This document shows positions 16,044-24,551 of a stretch of DNA of 39,774 nucleotides, in pieces (the first letter of the stretch is position 1; every line of letters begins with the position of its first letter). Under the pieces are notes generated by a model, which ran no database searches, was not told where the DNA came from, and worked only from the letters and a program-made list of their open reading frames with translations. Both the position numbers and the translations under genes were made by a program. Location: positions 1-39,774 of the forward strand of contig CAYZXL010000043.1 of NCBI GenBank assembly GCA_964482435.1, read 5' to 3'. This stretch comes from CAYZXL01 sp964482435 (GTDB taxonomy: Bacteria; Auribacterota; JABMQX01).

Positions 16044-16970
16044 TTACGAGGATGTCCCCGGAACGGGCGCTGACGAGCCAACTGCACGCGGCCTCTCGAT
16101 CTCAATCACGATTTTCCCGTCCCTGAAAACCCTGACGGTCCCGGTTGATTCACTGACCGCTACCGCGGTAGCCTTCGTCGCGGCCGTAATCCCCGCCGCC
16201 GTCCTGTGCAACGCCCCAAGACCGGGAGGAAGCGCGCTTCCCGGAGTAATGCACCGAAGAAACAACCCCGCAGACTCCACCACCCCGTCATCCCTCACCA
16301 AGAACGCCCCGTCGAGCGCAGACAATTCCTTAATCGTCTCCCTCACCGTCGGATTGAGAACGTTTCGCTGCTCCTCGGGATGCCCCTGAAGTGGATTCAA
16401 AATCAAGGGGTCGCAAAATCCCTTCACATGCTCAACATCCCCAACAACAAAAAGCGCCCCAACCGGTTTTCCTTCTCGCCCTTCGTGACCCAGGTCTATG
16501 GCGATGTCCAGCACCTTCTCGAAGACCTCCGGATTGCTGTGCTGCCGGAGCTCCTCGATGTCCGCCGTGGCGAACATCTCCGGCTCCTCGCCGACTTCCG
16601 TCAAAAGCAGTGTGTCAATGTGGTCGCTTCCCGCAACACCGGAAACGCACACAACCCTGTCACCGTGGCTCAGGACCCGGCGAGAAATCCCGAGCAGAAT
16701 CGCCATCTTAATTTGCTCCATCCGCGCCAGTCCCACGTCGGGAGCCTGAATCACTTCCACCGAATCGCTCGTCATATCCTGGAAGGGGCTGACGTCCCGC
16801 GCCACCAAAATCGTTCTGGCACTCGGGTCCGCTGCGAGATGTCCCTTCAGCTCCGCCGGCGACCTGAAAACGTCCGCGCACAGCACGATCGCCCTCGCAC
16901 CCCACTCTCTCGCCATCTGTCGAGCATGTCGAAGAACCGCCTGATTAACCTTTCCTGGCTCACCCTTCAC
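16044..16970 (-). CDS. DacZ-like diadenylate cyclase (c-di-AMP synthase)
   Basis: The 308-residue protein fits the archaeal-type DacZ layout: an N-terminal alpha/beta domain like the pyruvate kinase C-terminal domain (about 1-125, RHARQMAREWGARAIVL, LLGISRRVLSHGDRVVCVSG) followed by a DisA_N/DAC domain (about 165-290) that condenses two ATP to c-di-AMP. The DGA motif is present as LDGAFLVRDDG (Asp220-Ala222). In the second nucleotide motif the usual first Arg is Leu254 (GLGALHRTAAGIT), which may lower activity. It starts at GTG 16970 with AGGAGAGG seven bases before. It sits between an FmdB-like gene and the glycosyltransferase. c-di-AMP often controls potassium and osmolytes, but nothing here points to a target. 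Confidence 0.85.
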   Translation of the reverse strand: MKGEPGKVNQAVLRHARQMAREWGARAIVLCADVFRSPAELKGHLAADPSARTILVARDVSPFQDMTSDSVEVIQAPDVGLARMEQIKMAILLGISRRVLSHGDRVVCVSGVAGSDHIDTLLLTEVGEEPEMFATADIEELRQHSNPEVFEKVLDIAIDLGHEGREGKPVGALFVVGDVEHVKGFCDPLILNPLQGHPEEQRNVLNPTVRETIKELSALDGAFLVRDDGVVESAGLFLRCITPGSALPPGLGALHRTAAGITAATKATAVAVSESTGTVRVFRDGKIVIEIERPRAVGSSAPVPGTSS

Positions 16971-17079
16971 GACCTCTCCTTTTCTTCATCTGTCGCGTCA
17001 GACCCGCCGGAAGCTCCTTTTCTCTTCGTCTCATCCCCTGAGCCGTTCGCAGCGCGCTCGACAGAGCACGCCAGCCTCA

Positions 17080-17340
17080 TCATATCCTCCTGAACTTCCC
17101 GTCGCCCTCATTGACGAGCTTTGTGAAGCCGTGCCGCTTTATGTTCTTATCGCTGAGCAGCGACTTCACCGACGCCCCTCTTGCCACCGAGAAGAGTGAA
17201 ATCACCCTCTTGACCTCTGCCCCGCACTTCGGACAGACTTTTACCGGGTCTTTGCTCATGCTTTGAGTCAGCTCAAAGCCCTCGGCGCAATACGCGCACC
17301 CTTCTTCGCCTTCCTTCGCCCTGTACTCATAGGTCGGCAT
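17080..17340 (-). CDS. FmdB-like zinc-ribbon protein
   Basis: An 86-residue protein starting MPTYEYRAKEGEEGCAYC, the hallmark of the FmdB/CxxC_CxxC_SSSS family of putative regulators. Four zinc-binding Cys form two pairs, CAYC at about residue 15-18 and CPKC at about 36-39; the tail is basic. In the family these small proteins are proposed transcription or assembly factors, but the function is not established. ATG 17340 follows GGAGGTGG; a GTG nine bases upstream is in frame but overlaps that site. It is first in a group with the dacZ-like gene, 109 bases downstream. Confidence 0.8.
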   Translation of the reverse strand: MPTYEYRAKEGEEGCAYCAEGFELTQSMSKDPVKVCPKCGAEVKRVISLFSVARGASVKSLLSDKNIKRHGFTKLVNEGDGKFRRI

Positions 17341-17467
17341 ATCCACCACCTCCCACAGCCTCTCCGATGACAGTCCTTCTCTCGCACCTGCACGGTGCCG
17401 ACGCGCCCTTCCTTTCTCCCATTCATCCGACCGAACTGTTAGATCCTCTTCCCCACGTCCAACGTAT

Positions 17468-17497
17468 ATAATAGCCCGGCCCAGACCCTTCTGTCAA
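17468..17497 (-). promoter_or_regulatory. Promoter of fmdB-like/dacZ/glycosyltransferase group
   Basis: On the minus strand TTGACA (17492-17497), 18 bases, TATTAT (17468-17473). It gives a leader of about 120 bases before the FmdB-like start. It lies 15 bases from a hairpin repeat (17513-17726). Confidence 0.7.
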
Positions 17498-17512
17498 GAC
17501 GGGCTCGCGCCG

Positions 17513-17726
17513 GGGTGCGGCTGAGTAACCGCGGCATATCCCGCCGCTCGCTTTCGGTGCTGCGCCAAGCAGCTCTTTTGCCACGCTGCCGGCTTCAGCC
17601 GGCACCGCTGGTAGCCACCTGCTTTAGCTGGTGGTCCAGCGCTCCGGCCCAGCCCTCACTCAAGCCGCCTTCAGGCGGACTTCTCGAACAAGGGATTCAT
17701 CCGCCCCCTGCCCCGCAAATACGGCC
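17513..17726 (+). repeat. TTYA-loop hairpin repeat, copy B (full length)
   Basis: This is the best preserved copy. The head is GGGTGCGGCTGAGTAA; then come three hairpins: 17587-17604 (TGCCGG stem, TTCA), 17614-17635 (CCACC/GGTGG, GCTTTAGC core) and 17665-17678 (CCGCC-TTCA-GGCGG); the tail begins GGGATTCATCCGCCCCCTGC. It fills most of the gap between divergent genes. The same order occurs at 24345, 26961 and 2403, and the head alone at 39651. Confidence 0.8.
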
Positions 17727-17832
17727 ACACCCTCGCGCCGAAAAATGCCCGTCGCCCGCCCGCCAACAATCCCCTTGACCGCCCCTCCTTGCAGTTGTAC
17801 GATTTTCGCGAGTCCATTGGGGGGCCGTGTGA

Positions 17833-18897
17833 ATGAACAGACCGACCGCGATACCCGAGCTTCTCAGAAAAGCCGACGACATCGAAAAGAGGTACGCCGA
17901 ACTCCACAAGCGCTACCTCGACCTCACCAGACGCGTTGACGAACTGGCGACCTTCCGCGAAATCGGCCTCGCCATCAATTCCATCCTCGACTTCGACGAA
18001 GTCCTCGAAACCGTGATCTGGAAGGTCACGGACCTTTTCGACGCACCGATTGGCATAATCTATTTGCTCGACTCGCCCACCGACAAGCTCGTCCCCAAAA
18101 TAGCCCGAAACGGCAACGAACTCCGACGAGAGGATGAGTTCCGCAGCGAATCCGTCTCCATCGGCGAAGGACCCATCGGGCAAGCCCTTGCCGAAAGGCT
18201 TGGAACAATCGCCGAGCAGCCCGACGGCTACTCCTGCCTGATCGAGCCGCTCATAGCCAAGCACGAGGGCATTGGAGTCATCAAGCTCCTGCGAAAAAGC
18301 TCCGACGGCCCCTTCGATCGCAACGACAGCAACCTCCTCAGCGTCATCAGCAGCCAGGTCGCCGTCGCAATCCACAACGCCCTCCTCTATTCCCTCGCGA
18401 TTACCGACAGCCTCACCCGACTCTATGCCCGCAGGTACTTCGACCTGCGCCTGCGAGAAGAATTCTTCGCCGCCCGCCGCTACAAACAGCCGCTCTCCAT
18501 CCTCATGATTGACGTTGACCATTTCAAAAGCTTCAACGACCGCTATGGCCACCAGACCGGCGATTTCGTCCTCAAGCAGATCGCCCAGATCATCACCCAG
18601 AACTGCCGCCGCAGCGACGTCCCCTGCCGGTACGGTGGCGAAGAAATCACCGTCATCCTCGCCGCGACCCCGCTCAACGGCGCCATCGCCGTCGGGCAGA
18701 AAATCCGAGGCCAGGTCAGCGGTAAGGAGTTCTCCTTCGGCAGAGTCGAGGGACTCAAAATTACCGTCAGCATCGGCGTCGCCTCCCATCGCCTCGGAAT
18801 GCGCGCCCCCGACGAACTCGTTGCTGCTGCCGACTCCGCCCTTTACAAAGCCAAAGCCAAAGGCCGCAACCGCGTCCTCGCGGCGGAAACGGAATGA
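17833..18897 (+). CDS. GAF-GGDEF diguanylate cyclase
   Basis: The 354-residue soluble protein makes the second messenger c-di-GMP. After an N-terminal coiled coil (residues 10-35, LRKADDIEKRYAELHKRYLD) comes a GAF sensor domain (about 45-190) and a GGDEF domain (195-350). The active site is YGGEE at 267-271, followed by Ile272 where Phe is usual. An inhibitory RxxD site (Arg259-Asp262) lies five residues in front, so product inhibition is expected. The metal-binding ILMIDVDHFKSFND segment is also seen. The start ATG 17833 lacks a strong ribosome binding site. What the GAF domain binds is unknown. A c-di-AMP synthase gene lies on the other strand 0.9 kb away. Confidence 0.92.
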   Translation: MNRPTAIPELLRKADDIEKRYAELHKRYLDLTRRVDELATFREIGLAINSILDFDEVLETVIWKVTDLFDAPIGIIYLLDSPTDKLVPKIARNGNELRREDEFRSESVSIGEGPIGQALAERLGTIAEQPDGYSCLIEPLIAKHEGIGVIKLLRKSSDGPFDRNDSNLLSVISSQVAVAIHNALLYSLAITDSLTRLYARRYFDLRLREEFFAARRYKQPLSILMIDVDHFKSFNDRYGHQTGDFVLKQIAQIITQNCRRSDVPCRYGGEEITVILAATPLNGAIAVGQKIRGQVSGKEFSFGRVEGLKITVSIGVASHRLGMRAPDELVAAADSALYKAKAKGRNRVLAAETE

Positions 18898-18977
18898 AAG
18901 TCCACTTGTTGCCCAGGAGAACAAGGGGCAACCATGAATCGCCCGACGGTTGTTGACAGGGTAAACAGGATCGGGGA

Positions 18978-19076
18978 CGCAACGGCAAAGTTGCGAACGA
19001 ATACCGAGGCGCGCCACGCTCAATGACCACAGCAGCCCCTGTTTGTGGCGCGATCCCATCCGAGTAGCGCGCCACA
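18978..19076 (+). promoter_or_regulatory. Leader with mutually exclusive hairpins before the 19139 gene
   Basis: Three segments can pair two ways: CGCGCCAC at 19010-19017 or 19068-19075 with GTGGCGCG at 19045-19052. The second option extends to nine pairs (19044-19052 with 19068-19076) with a 15-base loop. A further stem CGCAAC/GTTGCG (18978-18995) stands in front. Competing stems of this kind are seen in attenuators, but there is no U-tract, so the role is open. Confidence 0.35.
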
Positions 19077-19138
19077 GAACGTGCGAATGGCAGCATTTGC
19101 AGGGGACGGTAGCCAAAATAACGCCGGGCTTCGAGCGC

Positions 19139-19591
19139 ATGAGAAAGACAACCAAATGGTCGCTGTTAGTGGTTGCGGTGCTGGTTGTCACTGCAACGGC
19201 GGGCTACTTTGTGCCCAGGAAGCCTTTGCCCTGGCGCGTCACCTTTCAGCGCCTGTGGCATCTTGGGATGGGGGTTAGAGGCTTCCGTCAGAGAAATGGA
19301 CGGCTGCCTTCAGTCGAGGAGCTCGTGGCCTCCATGCCTCCGTTCATGCGCGACGACACCGCTGTACTGGACGGGTGGCGACGAAAGATAATCGTCCTGC
19401 GGGCCGGGGAAACGTTCGTCTTCGTATCGAAGGGCAGCGATGGCGTCCTCAACACACGCGACGACATGGTCTGGGTGGAGGAGACGCCGAGACCACCGCC
19501 TGAAAAAACCATTGCCTTCCAGGTAGGCGATTTGGTATCGTTCAGGAGCCGGGCCTCTGAGCACCAGTCCATGTTCCAGGTGTGGGATTGA
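19139..19591 (+). CDS. Small inner-membrane-anchored or exported protein with pseudopilin-like C-terminus
   Basis: The 150-residue product starts MRKTTKWSLLVVAVLVVTATAGYF: basic residues followed by one hydrophobic helix, an uncleaved anchor or signal peptide. The remainder contains DGWRRKIIVLRAGETF, then SKGSDGVLNTRDDMVWVE. The pattern of D-W-R-x-x-I plus S-x-G-(A/S)-D-G and an Asp-rich end resembles the C-terminal calcium-binding region of GspG-type pseudopilins, but the prepilin cleavage site and conserved N-terminal helix are absent, so I would not call it one. I used the ATG at 19139; its ribosome binding site is poor, and a TTG-start extension to 19043 would read through the hairpin leader. 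Function unknown. Confidence 0.6.
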   Translation: MRKTTKWSLLVVAVLVVTATAGYFVPRKPLPWRVTFQRLWHLGMGVRGFRQRNGRLPSVEELVASMPPFMRDDTAVLDGWRRKIIVLRAGETFVFVSKGSDGVLNTRDDMVWVEETPRPPPEKTIAFQVGDLVSFRSRASEHQSMFQVWD

Positions 19592-19614
19592 GAAAGCCTG
19601 GGGCGTCAGGACAA

Positions 19615-19649
19615 AGGCCCTTATGGGCCTCTCAATCCGGCTTGCCGGA
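19615..19649. repeat. Two small hairpins after the 19139 gene
   Basis: AGGCCC-TTAT-GGGCCT (19615-19630) and TCCGGC-TT-GCCGGA (19636-19649) lie 24 bases past the stop codon. There is no U-tract, so they look more like REP-type stabilisers than a terminator. Confidence 0.45.
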
Positions 19650-19776
19650 GCGCCTATCCCTTTGTGCCGTTGGCCCGGCTTTTCTTCTTCCACTCTTCCA
19701 ACTTGTGGCAAATAGACGCAGCATCCGGACGCCAGCAACCCCGCTAAGCCCGAAAGCTAAATGAGGAGAGAAGAAC

Positions 19777-21078
19777 ATGAGGAGAACGATTGGAAGTATT
19801 GTCCTGATAGTTTCATCACTTCTGGTGTTGGCTGCCAGCTCGCTCGCCATGCAGCCAGTTTACCCGATCAAGGTCAGCGAGAATCGCAGGTATTTTGTGG
19901 ACCAGAAAGGCAATCCCGTCTTCTGGTTAGGCACAACTCAATGGCAGATTTTTCGGGAATACACTCTCGAGGAAGCCAGGACGACCCTTCAGCGAGTCAA
20001 GGCCAACGGCTTTGCCTTTGTCCAGGCGATGCTCATGGGCGTCGGCGACGGCACACAGCCCAACGTGTATGGCGAAAAGCCCTGGATAAACAACGACCCC
20101 CTCACGCCAAACGAGGCGTACTTCAAGAACGTGGACTCCGTTATCCAGATAGCCCGCGAGAACAATGTAGTCTTCTCGGTAACGCTTTATCATCAACGGT
20201 ATCGCAAGTATATAACCGTGAAGAACGCCCGGGCATGGGCGAGGTGGCTGGCGCAGCGGTACAGGCGTGTGCCGAACATTGTTTGGTCCATGACGCCCGA
20301 GGCCAAACAGGAGTTTGTTCCGGTTCTTCGCGAGTTAGCGGCGGGGCTCAAGGAAGGAGACGAGGGATACCACGTCATTACCTTCAAGCCGGACCCCGCC
20401 CCGTACTCCTCCAGCTTCATTCACGATGAACCCTGGCTGGACTTCGACTCGATGCAGACATGGAACAGCGTTCAGCTCATCTATCCGATGGTGAGCCACG
20501 ATTACAACCTCAAGCCGGTCAAGCCCGTCCTGATGGCGGAAGGGGCGTATGAGCATGGTTCCGAATACGGATTCGACGTTACGCCCCTGTGGATTCGCAG
20601 ACAGGCCTATTATTCATATCTGGCAGGCGGCCACCATACCTATGGGCACAACGACAGTTGGCGAGTGCTGCCTACGTGGAAAAAGGCCCTGGATGCGCCC
20701 GGCGCCGTCCAGATGAGCATCCTCAAGAAGATATTCCTGGACCGCCAGGAATGGTGGAATCTTGTTCCAGACCAAACCATATTTGAAAGCGGCGGCAACA
20801 CGACCGGGCGCGTGTTGAACCTTGCCGCCCGTCATAAAGACGGCAAGTGGGTTATGGTTTACCTGGGAAGCAAAAGCTCTTTTTCCATCAATATGAATAA
20901 GATCGCCTCGGCCAAAGTGAATGCATTCTGGATCGATCCGAAAACCGGCGATTCCGTTCCGGTCGGTGCTTTTCCCAACAGCGGAGTGCAGTCTTTCTCC
21001 ACGCCGGATGAATGGGAAGATGCCATATTGATGCTCGAGGCGTCCGACAAAGCAATCCCGACACCAACCGGCGCGTAA
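19777..21078 (+). CDS. Exported DUF4038 (GH140-like) glycoside hydrolase
   Basis: The 433-residue product has a signal peptide (MRRTIGSIVLIVSSLLVLAA, cleavage near SLAM) and AGGAGAG before the ATG. Residues about 30-320 are a DUF4038 TIM-barrel: GNPVFWLGTTQWQIFREYTLEEA, FAFVQAMLMGVGDG, NIVWSMTPEAKQEFV and MAEGAYEHGSEYGFDVTPLWIRR, the last being the usual family end with a likely catalytic Glu. A C-terminal beta domain (about 345-420, GRVLNLAARHKDGKWVMVYLGS) is like the putative collagen-binding domain often fused to DUF4038. In family GH140 it cleaves apiosyl linkages in pectin; here the sugar is unknown. It converges with the dehydrogenase operon, ending 49 bases from it, so it may feed the same pathway from a different promoter. 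Confidence 0.85.
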   Translation: MRRTIGSIVLIVSSLLVLAASSLAMQPVYPIKVSENRRYFVDQKGNPVFWLGTTQWQIFREYTLEEARTTLQRVKANGFAFVQAMLMGVGDGTQPNVYGEKPWINNDPLTPNEAYFKNVDSVIQIARENNVVFSVTLYHQRYRKYITVKNARAWARWLAQRYRRVPNIVWSMTPEAKQEFVPVLRELAAGLKEGDEGYHVITFKPDPAPYSSSFIHDEPWLDFDSMQTWNSVQLIYPMVSHDYNLKPVKPVLMAEGAYEHGSEYGFDVTPLWIRRQAYYSYLAGGHHTYGHNDSWRVLPTWKKALDAPGAVQMSILKKIFLDRQEWWNLVPDQTIFESGGNTTGRVLNLAARHKDGKWVMVYLGSKSSFSINMNKIASAKVNAFWIDPKTGDSVPVGAFPNSGVQSFSTPDEWEDAILMLEASDKAIPTPTGA

Positions 21079-21127
21079 GCGGCTGATTTCGGCGCGCGTG
21101 CTTTCACAGAAACCGCAGGAAAAGGAG

Positions 21128-22258
21128 TTATCCACCGATCTCCCATGCCGGACCGGAAACTACCTCCAGCTTACCGCTGTATGCAGAGCGCACACCCGCG
21201 TCCAGAATAGCCATGACCTCCGCGTTGAATCGCATGTCCAGCGTCAGATGCAGAGGCTCGCCCGTCTCAAGGTGATGGATGAGCTCTTCCGCCACAGTCT
21301 GACGACCGTCCGGCAAGGCGACGCCCTCGTAAAAGGTTGTCTGGCCGCGGGGTTTCATGACCTTCACCGCGGCCTGGTCGCCCCACTCATCAACCACCAT
21401 GGTGCCTTCCGTTCCATAGACGATTGGCCCCCCGGGGACGCCTTGCTCCAGGGTCGTCCATGAGCCTTCGAAGACGCCGATAGCGTTGGAAAATCGCGCG
21501 ATGACCGTCCCGTTATCATCGGCGTCGCTCCATCGGCTATTCAGGTTGGCCCGCATGCCTACGGCGGCTACCGCCTGCTCGCCGATAAACCACCTCGAGA
21601 TAATCGCTCCGTAGCTACAGAAGTCAACCATGGCTCCGCCGCCGGCGGCCGTCTGATACCACCACGTCGAGGCCAGTTCCGGTCCGGTCATAGCAACTGC
21701 CTCGATGTTGGGCCCCGGATGCTTGACCCCCGAAGCTAAAGGGCCGGCGTGCCCGGCGCGCATCTTTATTTCGAGGATTTGACCGATCGCCCCTTCATCG
21801 AGCAGCGCCTTCGCTCTCCTCATCAGCGGCGAAAACGGCATGTACCAGTGAATCAAAACCTTGATGCCCGATGCCTCGGCGGCCCGCACCATTTGCATGG
21901 CATCGCGAAGGGAGGCCGCCATGGGTTTCTCCACGCAGACGTGAACGCCGGCGGCGCCGCACGCCTCGACGACCTCCGGATGTTTGCTGTTTTCCGAGTT
22001 ACAGACCGCAATGTCCAGCTTCTCTTTCTCAAGCATCTGACGGTAATCGTCGTAGGCGTTTGGGATGCCCACCTGATTGACCAGGTAGTCGCGGTTCCAT
22101 GCACGTGTGTACGGCGCCTTGCTCAGTTCCAAGACCAGAGGCGTAGTGTCAGCGCAGGCGACAAGCTCCACCCGTGGATGCCGCTTGAATATCATGGCTA
22201 CATTGTGCACGTGCACGTGGCAAACACCGATGATCCCGACGCGGTATTTCTTGCTCAT
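21128..22258 (-). CDS. Gfo/Idh/MocA-family oxidoreductase (second in tandem)
   Basis: The 376-residue NAD(P)-dependent sugar or polyol dehydrogenase has an N-terminal Rossmann fold (VGIIGVCHVHVHNVAM) and the HVCVEKPMA motif with catalytic Lys. The usual D-x3-H motif is altered: GGGAMVDFCSYGA keeps the Asp but has no His, a variation seen in some subfamilies that use Tyr. ATG 22258 follows GGAAGG. It lies 38 bases beyond the stop of the first dehydrogenase and closes the operon that starts with the glycyl-radical enzyme. The substrate is probably a sugar, inositol or sugar acid and cannot be assigned. Confidence 0.88.
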   Translation of the reverse strand: MSKKYRVGIIGVCHVHVHNVAMIFKRHPRVELVACADTTPLVLELSKAPYTRAWNRDYLVNQVGIPNAYDDYRQMLEKEKLDIAVCNSENSKHPEVVEACGAAGVHVCVEKPMAASLRDAMQMVRAAEASGIKVLIHWYMPFSPLMRRAKALLDEGAIGQILEIKMRAGHAGPLASGVKHPGPNIEAVAMTGPELASTWWYQTAAGGGAMVDFCSYGAIISRWFIGEQAVAAVGMRANLNSRWSDADDNGTVIARFSNAIGVFEGSWTTLEQGVPGGPIVYGTEGTMVVDEWGDQAAVKVMKPRGQTTFYEGVALPDGRQTVAEELIHHLETGEPLHLTLDMRFNAEVMAILDAGVRSAYSGKLEVVSGPAWEIGG

Positions 22259-22296
22259 TGTCTGATTCCTTCCGTCTGTTCCTGTTCGGGCACGGG

Positions 22297-23397
22297 TCAC
22301 TCAACCCATGTCTCTCTGCCTTCCTTTGCTGAGCGATAGACGGCATCGAGGGCCTTCATCGTATTCAGCACCTCGGCGCGTTTAACAAGCAGCTCTTCCT
22401 GTCCCCGGATGACCTTGATGAAGTGCTCGACCGCAGCCCAGTGTCCCGAGAAAAACACGTTACGGTCTGCTGGGACTCTGGGCGTGACATCAACCTGATA
22501 ACTTCCCATGTTGGTAACCAGCACAAATGGGTCCAGCGTCAGTCCGCCCTGGGTGCCCAGAATCATTGTGTTGAATACTTCCTTGGGGACGTTTGCCGCC
22601 CAACTTATCTTGAAGTTCACGACAACACCGTTCTCCAATCGGATGAAGCCCGCGGCCATGTCCTCGACGTCGAACTCTCGGTAGTGGTACTTTCGCGGAG
22701 TCAAGACGCCCAGCGGCGCGCCGCTTTCCGCCAATGAAGTCTTCAGGCCCTCGTCACGATTGCCGAACTTGGTGTACGTCATGCTGCTTACGGCCTTAAC
22801 CTTCAGGTTGCCCATGAACCAGAGAAGTCCGTCAAGCTGGTGCACGCCGAGGTCGTAAACTGGGCCTCCGCCGGAGTGTTCCTTCACGTGAAACTGACCC
22901 CACGTCGGGATTCCCCGTCTTCGCATCCCTGTGATTTCCGCGTAGTAGATTTGTCCCAGGCGCCCCGCGTCCACAAATTCCTTCGCGGCAATCATGTTGT
23001 TGTAGAACCGGAGGCTCTGGCAGACAAACAGGACTCGCCCGGCCGCCTCCGCGGCGTCAAACATCTCGACGGCGTCTGCGTGGCAGGTGGCCACAGGCTT
23101 TTCGCATAACACGTGTGCTCCTACCTCCAATGCGGCGATGGTCTGCTCCTTGTGGTACGTATTCGGAGTGCATACGGAGACAATGTCCGGCCTGACCTCC
23201 GCGAGCATCTTCTCCCAGTCGCCGTACGCGCGCGGAATACCTTCGTTGTCAGCTACCAGTTCCGCTCTATCCTTATTGATGTCCGCCACAGCCGCGACTT
23301 CCACGTCGTCTTTGAGATTCTTCCAGGCAGGGATGTGCCCCGCGTTAGCAATCATGCCCGTGCCGATGATTGCGACTTTGAATCTTTTTTCAGCCAT
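22297..23397 (-). CDS. Gfo/Idh/MocA-family oxidoreductase (first in tandem)
   Basis: The 366-residue NAD(P)-binding oxidoreductase starts MAEKRFKVAIIGTGMIANAGHIPAW, a typical N-terminal Rossmann fold; HVLCEKPVATC holds the catalytic Lys. GGPVYDLGVHQLDGLLWFMG contains the D-x3-H pair expected for the proton-transfer His, so unlike its neighbour it keeps the full active-site set. ATG 23397 was chosen over 23409 because GGAG, which overlaps the stop of the activase gene (TGGAGATAA), lies eight bases in front. It is part of a tightly packed unit: activase, this gene, then the next dehydrogenase. Together they suggest oxidation or epimerisation of a sugar whose ring or chain is then cut or dehydrated by the radical enzyme. 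Confidence 0.92.
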   Translation of the reverse strand: MAEKRFKVAIIGTGMIANAGHIPAWKNLKDDVEVAAVADINKDRAELVADNEGIPRAYGDWEKMLAEVRPDIVSVCTPNTYHKEQTIAALEVGAHVLCEKPVATCHADAVEMFDAAEAAGRVLFVCQSLRFYNNMIAAKEFVDAGRLGQIYYAEITGMRRRGIPTWGQFHVKEHSGGGPVYDLGVHQLDGLLWFMGNLKVKAVSSMTYTKFGNRDEGLKTSLAESGAPLGVLTPRKYHYREFDVEDMAAGFIRLENGVVVNFKISWAANVPKEVFNTMILGTQGGLTLDPFVLVTNMGSYQVDVTPRVPADRNVFFSGHWAAVEHFIKVIRGQEELLVKRAEVLNTMKALDAVYRSAKEGRETWVE

Positions 23398-23399
23398 TG

Positions 23400-24317
23400 T
23401 TATCTCCATACAACCTTGGACAACCCGTAACTCACCAGGATTTCTCGCCGTGCTTCGGCTAAGGTCTCAGACGGGGATTCAAGCCCCTTGAGTCTGTACT
23501 CGCTTCCCATTCGCTCGTACTTCGATTCCGCCAGGCGATGATAGCGAAGAATTTCCACTCGCTCAATACATCGCAGAGTCGAGAAGAACCGGCCCATGGC
23601 GTGGTAGTTAGCTTCTTCATCATTCTGACCGGGAATGAGCGGCACCCGTATCCAGATGGGCTTCCCCATGTCGTCAAGCCTGCGAAGATTATCGAGAATC
23701 CTGTCATTTGACACGCCCGTCAGGGCGGCGTGCCTCTCCGGGTCCGTATGCTTCACGTCGTAAAGAAACAGATCAACAAAAGGCGACAATCCTTCCAGAT
23801 GTTCCCATGGACAGAGCCCTGAGGTATCAAGGGCGCTGTGCACGCCGCGGGACTTCGTCTCGCTGAGCAGGGCACGCACGAATGGATAATGCATCAGCGG
23901 CTCACCCCCTGAAACCGTGAGCCCACCCCCGGAGCGCCTGTAGAACGGCAGGTCTCGCATCACTTCTGTCAGAACGTCGTCAATCGTCATCTGGCGGCCC
24001 GCCACCTCTAATGCGCCGGCAAAGCACAGCTCCGCGCAGGCCCCGCACGTGACACACCGCTCACGAACCAAACTGTGATGCCCGTTGGCAAATGTATGCA
24101 CGCCCTGGTGACAGGCCCGCAGACATTCCTCGCACCCGATGCACTTCTGGGCAGTGAACAGGAGGGTGGGGTGCGAAGAGATGGATTCCGGGTTGTGGCA
24201 CCACAGACACCCCAACGGGCAGCCCTTGAGAAATACCGTCGTGCGAATCCCGGGCCCGTCGTGCAGAGCAAAGCGTTCCATATCAAACACGATGGCCTTG
24301 AGGGTATCGCTCTGCAC
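23400..24317 (-). CDS. Glycyl-radical enzyme activase (radical SAM)
   Basis: The 305-residue protein is an activase that uses S-adenosylmethionine and a [4Fe-4S] cluster to set a glycyl radical on its partner enzyme. The motif CPLGCLWC (CxxxCxxC) follows FALHDGPGIRTTVFLKG, the family signature. Two ferredoxin-like cluster sets, CIGCEECLRAC and CVTCGACAELC, follow within 60 residues, as in activases of the dehydratase and decarboxylase type. GGLTVSGGEPL binds SAM. I placed the start at GTG 24317 (GGGTGAG in front); the upstream ATG at 24419 is in repeat DNA. Directly upstream is the glycyl-radical enzyme, its natural partner. Confidence 0.93.
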   Translation of the reverse strand: MQSDTLKAIVFDMERFALHDGPGIRTTVFLKGCPLGCLWCHNPESISSHPTLLFTAQKCIGCEECLRACHQGVHTFANGHHSLVRERCVTCGACAELCFAGALEVAGRQMTIDDVLTEVMRDLPFYRRSGGGLTVSGGEPLMHYPFVRALLSETKSRGVHSALDTSGLCPWEHLEGLSPFVDLFLYDVKHTDPERHAALTGVSNDRILDNLRRLDDMGKPIWIRVPLIPGQNDEEANYHAMGRFFSTLRCIERVEILRYHRLAESKYERMGSEYRLKGLESPSETLAEARREILVSYGLSKVVWR

Positions 24318-24344
24318 TATCTCACCCAAATGTCGAGGTGCCCT

Positions 24345-24537
24345 GGGGTGCGGCTGAGTAATCGCGGCATATCGGGCCGCTCGCTTTCGGTGCTGCGTGA
24401 AAGGGCTCCTCAGCCACACTGCCGGCTTCAGCTGGTGGTCGTCGAAACCGCCGTTTCCCTCCCGGGAGCCGGCTTCAGCCGGACTTCTCGAACAAGGGAT
24501 TCATCCACCCCCTGCCCCGGAAATACGGCCGCACCCG
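24345..24537 (+). repeat. TTYA-loop hairpin repeat, copy C
   Basis: The head GGGGTGCGGCTGAGTA, a TTCA-core hairpin region (a shortened middle at about 24420-24440), a GCCGGC-TTCA-GCCGG hairpin (24471-24483) and the tail GGGATTCATCC are all recognisable. It fills the gap between the glycyl-radical enzyme and its activase, so it is transcribed inside the operon. Confidence 0.75.
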
Positions 24538-24551
24538 TGCCCTGCGATGGG

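Noticed and set aside
17671..19191. A 506-codon open frame on the minus strand across the GGDEF gene
   Set aside because: Antisense shadow of a clear diguanylate cyclase, and its ends run into repeat DNA.
19139..19591. A true GspG pseudopilin
   Set aside because: No prepilin cleavage site or conserved Glu5 helix, and no type II secretion genes are near.
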